Part shown: positions 53,728-62,510 of the stretch, piece by piece | Position numbering within the stretch: position 1 is the stretch's first letter | How the letters are laid out: every line of letters starts with the position of its first letter | Source: Dorea formicigenerans | GTDB taxonomy: Bacteria > Bacillota > Clostridia > Lachnospirales > Lachnospiraceae | Assembly (NCBI RefSeq): GCF_025150245.1 | Contig: NZ_CP102279.1 | Location: forward strand, 1,733,423-1,797,422 | Reading direction: 5' to 3' | DNA: 64,000 bases | The notes under the pieces: model-generated | Seen by the model: only the letters and a program-made list of their open reading frames with translations | What the model was told of the DNA's origin: nothing | The model's database searches: none | Translations under genes and position numbers: made by a program

Positions 53728-54090
53728 CTATTCGTTATCTTCAGACTCTTCTACTGCTTCTGCGTCTTTCTCTGAATCCTCTTCCTGAATATTCAAGAAA
53801 TCTTCCTCTGCATTCTCCTCTGCCTGCTTTGCTTCCAGTTCCGCAAGTTTTGCAGCCTCTTCTTCAGCAAGTATAGTGATCTTTCCCTGATTCATCTCGC
53901 TGATCGCGATAGAAAGCGGCTTCTCACCCGGCTTTGTATCTACTAATGGCATAGAACCATCAATAATCTCGCGTGCTCTTTTAGCTGTAGCCATAACGAT
54001 AGAATAACGGCTGTTAACAACCTTTGTCTCGCCTTCCTCAACGTCTTTATTAACGACCTTCATTAAGTCTGTGTAAGATGGATGTAACAT
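53728..54090 (-). CDS. rpoZ: DNA-directed RNA polymerase omega subunit
   Basis: 120 residues. The core (MLHPSYTDLMKVV, NSRYSIVMATAKRAREI, KPLSIAISEMNQGKI) is normal. A C-terminal acidic extension of about 45 residues, rich in Glu, Ala and Asp, follows. I chose the ATG at 54090, ten bases after GGAG, over the GTG two codons upstream. It lies 5 bp after the gmk stop and ends with a terminator. Confidence 0.94.
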   Translation of the reverse strand: MLHPSYTDLMKVVNKDVEEGETKVVNSRYSIVMATAKRAREIIDGSMPLVDTKPGEKPLSIAISEMNQGKITILAEEEAAKLAELEAKQAEENAEEDFLNIQEEDSEKDAEAVEESEDNE

Positions 54091-54095
54091 GTACA

Positions 54096-54716
54096 CTATT
54101 CTCCTTTCAACTCTCTCTTCATATGCTCTATAAATGTCTGATTACGGAAACATCTCTCATGTTCTCCCTGAATCAGATGATGCATCTCTTCCACGCACAC
54201 ATCTAATTCATCATTCACGACCAGATAATCATACTGATCCATATATTCTGCCTCTTCAATAGCGCGCTTCATACGCCCATCGATGACTTCCTGTGTCTCA
54301 GTCCCCCGTCCTTCCAGACGCTTTCTGAGTTCTTCTGCGCTCGGAGGTGTTACGAACAGTAATAATGTATTCGGAAATTTTTCTTTGACTTTCAATGCGC
54401 CCTGGATTTCAATCTCCAGGATTACATCTTTCCCTGCACGAAGTTGCTCTTCCACATATGCTTTCGGTGTTCCGTAATAATTTCCCACGTACATAGCATA
54501 CTCTATCAAATCATCTTTCGCAATCATTTTTTCAAATTCTTCAGTTGTTTTGAAAAAATAAGCCTTTCCTTCTTCTTCTCCCGGTCTTGGGTTTCTTGTT
54601 GTTGCAGAGATGGATAATGCATAATTATCATATCTCTCCAGAAGTGCTTTCATAATCGTACCTTTGCCGGCACCGGAAAACCCGGATACTACAATAAGAA
54701 TTCCCTCTTTATTCAT
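54096..54716 (-). CDS. gmk: Guanylate kinase
   Basis: Phosphorylates GMP to GDP. 206 residues, normal length. The P-loop is SGFSGAGKGTI (about 10-20). The GMP-binding and lid regions are SISATTRNPRPGEEEGKAYFF and ILEIEIQGALKVKEKFPNTLLLFVTPPS (in two parts), with YDYLVVNDELD near the end. It starts 11 bp after yicC and runs into rpoZ. The small remA (DUF370) gene often found between yicC and gmk is not present. Confidence 0.97.
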   Translation of the reverse strand: MNKEGILIVVSGFSGAGKGTIMKALLERYDNYALSISATTRNPRPGEEEGKAYFFKTTEEFEKMIAKDDLIEYAMYVGNYYGTPKAYVEEQLRAGKDVILEIEIQGALKVKEKFPNTLLLFVTPPSAEELRKRLEGRGTETQEVIDGRMKRAIEEAEYMDQYDYLVVNDELDVCVEEMHHLIQGEHERCFRNQTFIEHMKRELKGE

Positions 54717-54727
54717 AGCTATACCTC

Positions 54728-55609
54728 TTATTCAATATTCTGGATCTGTTCTCTGACCTTCTCAATCTCTGTCTTTAACCCAATTCCTGTATTGGAAACT
54801 TCCAAGTCATTTGCCTTTGACAAGATTGTATTTGCTTCACGGTTCATCTCCTGTGCAATAAAATCAAGCTTGCGTCCGATTCCTGCCTCATCTGACTGGA
54901 GCGTCTCTTTCATATGTACGACATGACTCTTCAGTCGTACGACCTCTTCATCTGTACAGATCTTATCTGCATAAATCACAACTTCTGCTGCAATACGATT
55001 CTCCTCAATCTGCGTATCTTCAAGAAGTTCTTTAACTTTGGCTTCCAGCTTTTCTCTATACTCGGCAACGATCTTCGGAGAACGCTCCTCGATAAATGCT
55101 ACCATCTCAAGAATTCCATCGAGCTTTGCAAGAATATCTTCTCTCAGATGTTCTCCCTCTGCAGTCCTTGTAGTTACAAATCCGTCAACGGCTCCATCCA
55201 ATGCTTTTTTAAGTCCTTTCCAAAGTTCATCGGTATCCTCACTGCCCTCTTCCATTGTAAATATCTCAGGATATCTGGAAAGTGCAGACACACGGACATC
55301 ATTCTCAATGCCAAACTTTTCTTCCATCTGCTTGAAATATTCAAGATATTCTGCTGCCAGACTTTCATTATACTTTAATGAAACCTGTCCGTCAGATAAA
55401 TCCTCATAGCTGATAAAGATGTCTACTTTTCCTCTCTGGATTCTTTTCTTGATCTCTGTCCGGATTGCCGTCTCGAAGAAATTCAGTTTCTTCGGCATAC
55501 GGATACTCATATCCAGATAACGGTGATTCACACCTTTCATCTCTACGGTAAACTTGCGGTCTCCCTCTGATATTTCACATCTTCCGAAACCGGTCATACT
55601 CTTGATCAT
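54728..55609 (-). CDS. yicC: YicC/YloC family endoribonuclease
   Basis: A 293-residue protein. Conserved N-terminus IKSMTGFGRCEI. The C-terminal domain has VVRLKSHVVHMKETLQ, GRKLDFIAQEMNREANTI and the last motif LKTEIEKVREQIQNIE. Homologues in Escherichia coli and Bacillus (YicC/YloC) have been shown to be RNases. The length is normal. It is the first gene of the gmk-rpoZ-rimO-pgsA run. rqcH is divergent. Confidence 0.94.
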   Translation of the reverse strand: MIKSMTGFGRCEISEGDRKFTVEMKGVNHRYLDMSIRMPKKLNFFETAIRTEIKKRIQRGKVDIFISYEDLSDGQVSLKYNESLAAEYLEYFKQMEEKFGIENDVRVSALSRYPEIFTMEEGSEDTDELWKGLKKALDGAVDGFVTTRTAEGEHLREDILAKLDGILEMVAFIEERSPKIVAEYREKLEAKVKELLEDTQIEENRIAAEVVIYADKICTDEEVVRLKSHVVHMKETLQSDEAGIGRKLDFIAQEMNREANTILSKANDLEVSNTGIGLKTEIEKVREQIQNIE

Positions 55610-55759
55610 GTGTATTACCTCTTCTTTTCAGTAATAAATACGGTTTTAACCGTACGTTTTATTATACTTCATTTGGATTTTTGAGTCAACTATGGTATGA
55701 TATGAAAAGTAAACATTTATCATACATTTATAACATTATTTTAAAGGAGTGCTTATATT

Positions 55760-57499
55760 ATGGCATTTGACGGAACAACAATCGCAGCAGTTCGAAAAGA
55801 ACTTTCCGATTCTATCCTTGGCGGACGCATCTACAAAATTGCACAGCCGGAACCGGACGAACTGTTGATCACAATAAAAACACCCGAAGGACAACGCAAA
55901 CTATATATTTCTGCAAGTGCATCTCTTCCACTGATTTATCTCACTGATGAGAATAAACCGAGTCCTATGACTGCACCTGGTTTTTGTATGCTTCTTCGCA
56001 AATATGTTGGAAATGGGCGTATCACAGCTATCTCACAGCCTGGTCTGGAACGTATTTTATTCTTTGATATTGAGCATTTAAATGAACTGGGGGACCTTTG
56101 CCGTAAGCGTCTGATCGTAGAAATCATGGGCAAGCACAGCAATATCATCTTCTGCGATGATAAAGATAAGATTCTGGACAGCATTAAGCATGTTTCCGCA
56201 CAAATGAGTTCTGTCCGGGAAGTCCTTCCTGGAAGAACCTATTTCATCCCGGACACGATGTCTAAACTGGACCCGCTCACAGTTTCTTTTAAAAACTTTG
56301 TCCTGGCACTGAGAGAAAAAACTGCTGCCCTTGGAAAAGCAATCTACACAAGCTTTACCGGTATCAGTCCTGTAGTAGCGGAACATATCGTCTCGGAGTC
56401 TGGACTGGATACGGATATTCCGGCTTCCGACATTTCCGAAGATATGCTCATTCACCTGTACCGCCAGTTTTCCTACTATATCGAAGACCTGAAGGAAGGA
56501 AATTTCCACCCAGTGATTTACTATAGCAACGAAGTGCCAAAAGAATTCACCGCCATTCCATTTTCCCACTATGGAAATTACCGGGCAGAATGCTTCGATT
56601 CCATCTCACGGGTGCTTCGCACTTATTATGCGACTCGCAACACCGTAACACGGATACGTCAGAAAAGTGCAGACCTGCGCCATGTTGTGCAGACGAATCT
56701 GGAACGTGCAAGGAAAAAATATGACTTACAATCCAAACAACTACAAGGAACTGAAGGCCGTGAAAAATACAAAGTTTACGGAGAACTGATCAACACTTAT
56801 GGTTACAACCTGGATCCGGAAGCAAAGTCATTGACCTGCCTGAATTACTATACGAACGAAGATATTACGATTCCATTGGATCCACAAAAAACTCCTCAGG
56901 AAAATGCACAAAAATATTTTGCAAAATACAATAAGCAGAAGCGTACTTTTGAGGCGCTGTCCGAACTGATCCAGGAGACAGCTGATGAAATCCGCTATCT
57001 GGAATCCGTCAGCAACTCTCTGGACATTGCGCTAAGCGAAGCGGATCTGGGACAGATTAAAGAAGAATTGACTGCCAGCGGCTATGTGCGCAGAAAATTC
57101 ACAAAGAAAAAAGTAAAACTGACTAACAAACCAATGCACTACATCTCCAGTGACGGATATGACATTTACGTTGGTAAAAATAATATCCAGAACGATGAAC
57201 TGACTTTCTCTTTTGCAAATGGCGGTGACTGGTGGTTTCACGCAAAAGGTGCTCCCGGATCCCACGTCATTGTCAAGACAAATGGCGATGAACTTCCGGA
57301 CCGTACTTTTGAAGAAGCCGGACGGCTGGCTGCTTATTATTCTAAGAACCGCGGCAGTGATAAAGTCGAGATTGACTACATTGAAAAGAAACATGTCAAG
57401 AAACCAAACGGAGCAAAACCCGGGTTTGTGGTTTATTATACAAACTACTCTCTCGTTATTGACTCTGACATCAGCAACATAAAAGTCGTGCAGGATTAA
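55760..57499 (+). CDS. rqcH: Ribosome quality-control factor RqcH (NFACT family)
   Basis: Binds stalled 50S-peptidyl-tRNA and directs C-terminal Ala tailing. 579 residues. NFACT-N domain (1-190: DGTTIAAVRKEL, GGRIYKIAQPEPDELLITI). A helix-hairpin-helix and a coiled-coil middle follow (about 270-420, YKVYGELINTYGYNL). The NFACT-R domain comes last (about 450-560: YISSDGYDIYVGKNNIQND, WWFHAKGAPGSHVIV). DWWFHAKGAPGSHV is the family hallmark. Older annotations call it a fibronectin-binding protein. The ATG follows AAGGAGTGCTTATATT. It is monocistronic. Confidence 0.96.
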   Translation: MAFDGTTIAAVRKELSDSILGGRIYKIAQPEPDELLITIKTPEGQRKLYISASASLPLIYLTDENKPSPMTAPGFCMLLRKYVGNGRITAISQPGLERILFFDIEHLNELGDLCRKRLIVEIMGKHSNIIFCDDKDKILDSIKHVSAQMSSVREVLPGRTYFIPDTMSKLDPLTVSFKNFVLALREKTAALGKAIYTSFTGISPVVAEHIVSESGLDTDIPASDISEDMLIHLYRQFSYYIEDLKEGNFHPVIYYSNEVPKEFTAIPFSHYGNYRAECFDSISRVLRTYYATRNTVTRIRQKSADLRHVVQTNLERARKKYDLQSKQLQGTEGREKYKVYGELINTYGYNLDPEAKSLTCLNYYTNEDITIPLDPQKTPQENAQKYFAKYNKQKRTFEALSELIQETADEIRYLESVSNSLDIALSEADLGQIKEELTASGYVRRKFTKKKVKLTNKPMHYISSDGYDIYVGKNNIQNDELTFSFANGGDWWFHAKGAPGSHVIVKTNGDELPDRTFEEAGRLAAYYSKNRGSDKVEIDYIEKKHVKKPNGAKPGFVVYYTNYSLVIDSDISNIKVVQD

Positions 57500-57517
57500 T
57501 TCCCGCACGACCTTTTT
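57485..57517 (+). terminator. rqcH terminator
   Basis: GTCGTGC/GCACGAC arms with an inner GG/CC pair, followed by CTTTTTCG. The stem overlaps the last codons and stop of rqcH. Confidence 0.85.
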
Positions 57518-57555
57518 CGTATTGTACTTACGATTTTCACTTATTCTATCATTTA

Positions 57556-58491
57556 TTACAGAATATCATCAAACAGCTTTTCTTTATAAACGCCCTCTTC
57601 AATCAACTTCTTGAAAGATTCTACAACTGAGTCCTTATCTTCTTTATAAGTAACTCCGAACCATTTATCCTGTGTTTCAAGGACTTTTACAGTCACTTCG
57701 CCTTTCTGAAGTAACTCATCAATGTAAATCGGAAGCAGATACTCTCCCTTTAGCACATCCACATCTGGTTTTTCAAAAAATTCCTTGAATCCTTTTTCCA
57801 GTGTCTCTACGAACTCCGGTGTCAGTCCCCACATATTCATCGATACATGGGAATTCTCATCAATTGGCTCCTGTCCGTCTTCTTTCTGGACTGCTGCCTT
57901 ATTTCCCACTTTTACAATGTTCTTTGTCTCGTCAATTCCGGTCAGGTATCCATTCTCATTGACCTGGCATACACCTCTTGTAACGCCGCCGTTTTCACTG
58001 AGTGTATTCTTCAGAATAAACCCTGCCGCACAAAAATCTGTCGGTTTCTCCGGTGTGTACTCCTCCAGAAAATCATGCAGTTTAAAAAATGATTCTTTTC
58101 CATAATAGTCATCTGCATTAATTACCGCAAATGGCTCTTTTATAAGACCCTTACATGCCAGAACTGCCTGGCCTGTTCCCCATGGCTTTGTACGGTCTTT
58201 TGGAAGTTTTACTCCTTTTGGAAGATCGTCGATTGCCTGAAATGCATAGTCAATCTCTACGTTTAATTGTTTACAGATAGCTTCGATTCTCTCTCCGATA
58301 ACCTCCCGGAAAGCTTCCTCTATGTCCTTGCGGATAATAAATATAATCTTGTTAAATCCAGCTTCGATCGCATCATGAATGGAATAGTCCATAATGATCT
58401 CTCCATGCATTCCAACCGGCTCTAACTGCTTAATTCCTCCACCAAATCTGGAACCGATCCCGGCAGCCATAATAACTAATGATGTTTTCAT
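57556..58491 (-). CDS. Sugar-phosphate nucleotidyltransferase-like protein
   Basis: A 311-residue protein of the NTP-transferase fold. The nucleotide-binding loop is MAAGIGSRFGGGIKQL (residues 8-23). INADDYYGKESF holds the metal-binding Asp pair. A C-terminal region of unknown type follows (VSMNMWGLTPEFVETLEKGF, LPIYIDELLQKGEV). The family acts on sugar or polyol phosphates. The exact substrate is unclear. It is the last gene in transcription after DUF815 and DUF1015, with a gap of 47 bp. Confidence 0.85.
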   Translation of the reverse strand: MKTSLVIMAAGIGSRFGGGIKQLEPVGMHGEIIMDYSIHDAIEAGFNKIIFIIRKDIEEAFREVIGERIEAICKQLNVEIDYAFQAIDDLPKGVKLPKDRTKPWGTGQAVLACKGLIKEPFAVINADDYYGKESFFKLHDFLEEYTPEKPTDFCAAGFILKNTLSENGGVTRGVCQVNENGYLTGIDETKNIVKVGNKAAVQKEDGQEPIDENSHVSMNMWGLTPEFVETLEKGFKEFFEKPDVDVLKGEYLLPIYIDELLQKGEVTVKVLETQDKWFGVTYKEDKDSVVESFKKLIEEGVYKEKLFDDIL

Positions 58492-58538
58492 CCTTTTACC
58501 TCCATATCATTATTATGATTTTATCTTTTCTAGTCATA

Positions 58539-59753
58539 TCAGCGAATCTGTCTTGCTTCCAAATAATATCTTTTCTCCGTCGCATGTCCCATGGAAAATG
58601 TCTTTCTTGGAAGTGTTCCACTTTCAGTCACGTAAGGAAACAACTCTCTTTTCTCCATTGCAGGCAATAAAAAGCCAACCGCATTTTCCTTCTCTGCCAG
58701 GTTCTTTAATGCCTCTTCTCCATGTATATAATCCATCTGTCCTCTATGGTTTTTCAGATATTCGTCTAAAAAATTCTGTAAAATTGCGACTGCAAGCCTA
58801 CTCTTATTCGGATTTAAATAAAGAACACCTTGGCGCTCTTTCGTATACCATTGTACTGGATATCCATTCGGGGCGCAACATGTTTTTTGAAGCTCATCCA
58901 ATAATGCTTCTTCATCTGTCTCTGTAACAATTCGATGAATCGGAGAAAATTTCAACGCTTCATCGTGAATATTTTCCAGCTCCACCATCGCATATCTTGC
59001 CGGAGCATTTGCATTTTCTGTATCGGAATGTGTTTTTTTATATTTTTCATAACATACTTTTGCTGTAGCCAGTGAATGATTCCCGTCGCCAACCGCATAA
59101 GGCATCTCTGCACTTATATTCTCATAAGATGTAATCTTCTTTTCAAAATCTTTTGCGAGTTTTCCAGACACCAGCCAGCCACTGATATGTCCGCCTTCTT
59201 TCATAAGATTAAAATTATAAACCTTACGCATTTCTTCCTTTTTCCCGCTCAGCCATTCCATCAACCCATCACTTCTGTCATCACACAAAAGTAATACATG
59301 TGGCAATTCGACAGGCGCATCCTCACGGATTCTGACTCTTGGCGGAATTCTACAGGTCACTGTCTTTTCCGTCGCACGGATTCTGGAAGAACTATTTTCC
59401 GAATAATCATATGCTTCCAGATCAATCATCCCGACCAGCCCTCTTCGAATACTGCCATTTTTAAGGGTCCTCTCTACATAAACATAGGATTTTTCATATT
59501 TCTGAAAAATTCCCTGTTCAAGATATGATTGCATATTCCAATTGATTGTCTTTATCTTTTCATTCTCATCCACATCTTCCAATTCTGCTTCCGGAAAGAT
59601 CAAATGAAAGGAAGATGGAGCATCCCCTACCGTCTTCTTTACATCTTTCCAGTATTCTGGCTGCGAAGAGAACTGGTCGCATGCAATCACCGACCACTTC
59701 TCCATGCTTTCTACATCCGGAATCAGAATATCTGCCGGCAAAAATACATTCAT
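58539..59753 (-). CDS. DUF1015 family protein (ParB/SerK-like fold)
   Basis: A 404-residue protein. Conserved are the start MNVFLPADILIPD, CDQFSSQPEYW, IRIREDAPVELPHVLLL and the nucleotide-site-like AVGDGNHSLATAKVCYEK (about 224-241), followed by YAMVELENIHDE and HRIVTETDEE. The GDGNHS motif resembles the active site of ParB-fold kinases such as free-serine kinase SerK, so a small-molecule kinase role is a reasonable guess. It abuts DUF815 by 2 bp and is therefore coupled with it. Confidence 0.87.
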   Translation of the reverse strand: MNVFLPADILIPDVESMEKWSVIACDQFSSQPEYWKDVKKTVGDAPSSFHLIFPEAELEDVDENEKIKTINWNMQSYLEQGIFQKYEKSYVYVERTLKNGSIRRGLVGMIDLEAYDYSENSSSRIRATEKTVTCRIPPRVRIREDAPVELPHVLLLCDDRSDGLMEWLSGKKEEMRKVYNFNLMKEGGHISGWLVSGKLAKDFEKKITSYENISAEMPYAVGDGNHSLATAKVCYEKYKKTHSDTENANAPARYAMVELENIHDEALKFSPIHRIVTETDEEALLDELQKTCCAPNGYPVQWYTKERQGVLYLNPNKSRLAVAILQNFLDEYLKNHRGQMDYIHGEEALKNLAEKENAVGFLLPAMEKRELFPYVTESGTLPRKTFSMGHATEKRYYLEARQIR

Positions 59754-59755
59754 GA

Positions 59756-61048
59756 TTACGCCTCTTTTCCTGCCAGATAATCAATAAACTGCTGTGCAGT
59801 TCTTCCTGACATTCCTCCGTGACTTAACTCCCATTTATTTGCCTCTGCCAGGAGTTCCTCCTCCGTTAGATTAAGATTATTTCTCTTAGCAAGCTGGCAC
59901 ACGATTTCCTGAAACTCTCGTTTCTGTGGTCTTCCAAAGTAGATCGTCACACCAAATCTTGCTACCAGTGACAGCTTTTCCTGTACGGTATCATTTGTAT
60001 GTAATTCCTCATCTCTATCTTCTTTATCCTTAAACGTCTCACGGATCAGATGTCTTCGGTTAGATGTTGCATAAATAAGCACATTATCTGGTTTTTTCTC
60101 AAGTCCTCCCTCAATGACCGCTTTCAGATATTTATATTCAATCTCAAATTCCTCGAATGACAGATCATCCATGTATATGATGAACTTGTAATTACGGTTC
60201 TTGATCTGCGCAATTACATCATTGAGATCCTGGAATTGATGCTTATAGACTTCGATCATACGAAGGCCCTGATCATAATACTGATTCAGGATTGCCTTGA
60301 TAGAAGAAGATTTTCCGGTTCCGGCATCTCCAAATAACAGACAGTTATTGGATTTTCTTCCCATAACAAATGCTTCTGTATTGTCGATCAGTTTTTTCTT
60401 TGCCATCTCGTATCCCACCAGATCATCCAGGTGCACATGAGCAATCTTTGTGATCGGCACGATTCTTGCCCCTTCTTCGGTATGCTCAATACGAAATGCT
60501 TTGTGAAGCCCCAGTTTGCCAACGCCAAATTCCTTATAGAACTGTGTTACTTTCTCTTTAAATTCTTCTGCACATTTCGTTCCATCAAGTACCTTTGCAA
60601 GGTCACAGATACGGTCACGGATTCTCTCATTGAAGACCTGTCCATGTCCATTGACCCCCTTGTAATCCCGGATCATGGCAAGTCCGTCTTCTCCAAGTAC
60701 CTCTCCAAGATTCTGGAAATCATAGTCAAACAGTTCTTTAAAAATCTTAAAATCATGCAGTGCTGCAATATTAATGCTTCCTTCGACCGGTCCGACAATC
60801 TCACAGGAAGTGCTGTATGCATTCTCATGACTGACCATAAGGTAAGTCAGATAAGTATGCCACAGATTTCCTTCAAATCCGTGACTGACTGATAACTCTG
60901 TCAGATCACCAATAGTAGAATACAGAAGGCTCTTCATATCGTCCTCATTGTAATATTCATTATTATAGTTCTCCATAAGAAATGTCATGTCCTGGAGAAG
61001 TTCCCCGTCTTCCATATCTTTATATAAAATCAATTCATTCGTTCTCAT
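59756..61048 (-). CDS. DUF815 family AAA-type ATPase
   Basis: A 430-residue ATPase. The N-terminal half is helical and of unknown function (MENYNNEYYNEDDMKSLLYSTIG, VGPVEGSINIAALHDFK). The C-terminal half is an AAA core. Walker A LLFGDAGTGKSSS is at about residues 240-252, and Walker B FIIYMDDLSFEE is 55 residues later. Sensor-like IYATSNRRHLI and VARFGVTIYFGRP follow. No DNA-binding domain is visible. The family is called DUF815. It precedes DUF1015 by two bases. Partner identity and function are unknown. Confidence 0.9.
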   Translation of the reverse strand: MRTNELILYKDMEDGELLQDMTFLMENYNNEYYNEDDMKSLLYSTIGDLTELSVSHGFEGNLWHTYLTYLMVSHENAYSTSCEIVGPVEGSINIAALHDFKIFKELFDYDFQNLGEVLGEDGLAMIRDYKGVNGHGQVFNERIRDRICDLAKVLDGTKCAEEFKEKVTQFYKEFGVGKLGLHKAFRIEHTEEGARIVPITKIAHVHLDDLVGYEMAKKKLIDNTEAFVMGRKSNNCLLFGDAGTGKSSSIKAILNQYYDQGLRMIEVYKHQFQDLNDVIAQIKNRNYKFIIYMDDLSFEEFEIEYKYLKAVIEGGLEKKPDNVLIYATSNRRHLIRETFKDKEDRDEELHTNDTVQEKLSLVARFGVTIYFGRPQKREFQEIVCQLAKRNNLNLTEEELLAEANKWELSHGGMSGRTAQQFIDYLAGKEA

Positions 61049-61142
61049 TTCCTCGATGTCTCCTTTTTTATGTCATTTTATGTTTTTCTATTATACAAAT
61101 CCTCTAACGGATTACTCTATGTCCGGCACTCCCACACTGGTA

Positions 61143-62273
61143 TTAGTAATTTCCAAGTATCTTCAGGCTTCTGCTCTCTTCTCGCAAGCCCCTAAGTGCA
61201 TTCTTCACACCTGGTTCTTCCAGATTGCCTTCAAAATCTACAAAGAAACGGTACTCCCAGCTTCTTCCCTCAATTGGTCTGGACTCGATTTTTGACATAT
61301 TCAGATCATTATAAATAAAATGTGACAGTAGATGATACAGCGATCCACTCTCATGTGGAACCTCAAAACAAATACTGATCTTCTTTGCCCCTTTCAAGAA
61401 CACCTTCTGGTTCGTCACAATAATAAATCTTGTACAGTTTCCGGATTCATCATTAATGTTGTCGTCTAACACTTCCAGTCCGTAGACTTTTGCCGCATAG
61501 GCACTGCAGACTGCCGCCTGAGTCCGGTCCTGGTCATCCAGGATTTTCTTTGCTGCAATAGCTGTATTTGCCACGCTGATCTGCTGCCAGTCACTGTGTT
61601 CTTCCAAAAACCTGGTCGTCTGCATCAGCGCTTCCGCTTTAGAATACACTCGCTTCAGTTCAGAAAGCTGTGTCCCTGGAAGTCCTGCCAGTGTATGCGT
61701 GATTGGAATTATGACTTCTCCTACAATATAATTTTCAAATTCTACCAGAAGGTCATAGACTTCGTTTACCGCACCTGCTGTAGAATTTTCGATTGGAAGC
61801 ACTGCATAATCTGCGGCGCCCTCCTCGATTGCTTCCATTGCATCCCGGAATGTACGGACGGAATAACTGTTGCAGTCCTCTCCGAAATAGGTCTTCATAG
61901 CTGCCTGTCCATAAGCACCTTCCATGCCCTGAAATACGACTCTCGCTTTCTCCACGTCAAGTGAATCAATCTCTATAAAAGGAAGTCTTCCAAGAGCTCC
62001 TGCCTTCACAAGCTGCTGATACTGTAACTTGCGGCTCATGGACATAAGCTGCTGATACAGTTCCTGAATTCCTTTTTTATCAAAATCAGAAGAAACTTTT
62101 GATGCCACATTCTGAAGCTTTTCTTTCTCCCTTACACGGTCAAATACTTTTCTTCCTGCTTCGACCTTATATTCTCCAACCTGTTCACATATTTTCATTC
62201 GCTCTTCATATAACTTCACGATCTGATCATCTACGACATCTAACTGTCCTCTTAATTCTTCTAATGTAGCCAT
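61143..62273 (-). CDS. pheA: Bifunctional chorismate mutase / prephenate dehydratase
   Basis: Converts chorismate to prephenate and on to phenylpyruvate for phenylalanine. 376 residues. Chorismate mutase domain at about 1-88 (LRGQLDVVDDQIVKLYEERM, GRKVFDRVREKEKL). Prephenate dehydratase at about 108-285 (VVFQGMEGAYGQAAM, YAVLPIENSTAGAV, NCTRFIIV). ACT domain at about 293-376 with the Phe-binding ESRPIEGRSWEYRF. The fused order is normal for Clostridia. It is preceded by a leader with a long perfect stem-loop and is divergent from pyrB. Confidence 0.96.
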   Translation of the reverse strand: MATLEELRGQLDVVDDQIVKLYEERMKICEQVGEYKVEAGRKVFDRVREKEKLQNVASKVSSDFDKKGIQELYQQLMSMSRKLQYQQLVKAGALGRLPFIEIDSLDVEKARVVFQGMEGAYGQAAMKTYFGEDCNSYSVRTFRDAMEAIEEGAADYAVLPIENSTAGAVNEVYDLLVEFENYIVGEVIIPITHTLAGLPGTQLSELKRVYSKAEALMQTTRFLEEHSDWQQISVANTAIAAKKILDDQDRTQAAVCSAYAAKVYGLEVLDDNINDESGNCTRFIIVTNQKVFLKGAKKISICFEVPHESGSLYHLLSHFIYNDLNMSKIESRPIEGRSWEYRFFVDFEGNLEEPGVKNALRGLREESRSLKILGNY

Positions 62274-62292
62274 CCATCTTGTCTCCTTTACA

Positions 62293-62338
62293 AATAGTCA
62301 GTATCACTTGCATCCCCGGCCTCTCTATACTGACACTA
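62293..62338 (-). promoter_or_regulatory. pheA leader stem-loop
   Basis: GTCAGTAT (62297-62304) and ATACTGAC (62327-62334) form a perfect 8-bp stem, with flanking ATAG/CTAT giving a longer helix. It sits just upstream of AAAGGAG of pheA. A possible -10 TATAAT lies at about 62345-62350 on the minus strand. Confidence 0.45.
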
Positions 62339-62394
62339 TTGCATTATAATACATTTCATATCTAAAATCTACCTTACATTCTTATCCTGATTAC

Positions 62395-62443
62395 AGATTC
62401 AAAAAAATTATTTTTTACATTCAAAAAAAATAATTTTTACATT
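62395..62443. repeat. AT-rich tandem repeat upstream of pyrB
   Basis: Two copies of about 23 bp, ATTCAAAAAAATTATTTTTTAC and a close variant, in direct tandem just before the -35. It may act as an UP element. Confidence 0.6.
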
Positions 62444-62470
62444 GAAAATCTGACAGGTTTGTTATATTAT
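62442..62470 (+). promoter_or_regulatory. Sigma-A promoter of pyrBI
   Basis: TTGAAA (62442-62447), 17 bp, TATTAT (62465-62470), with an AT tract upstream. The start of pyrB is 41 bp downstream. No PyrR-type attenuator fits in this short leader. Confidence 0.75.
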
Positions 62471-62510
62471 GTACAGAGACTTTTAAGTAAACGTCGCGAA
62501 GGAGGATTTT

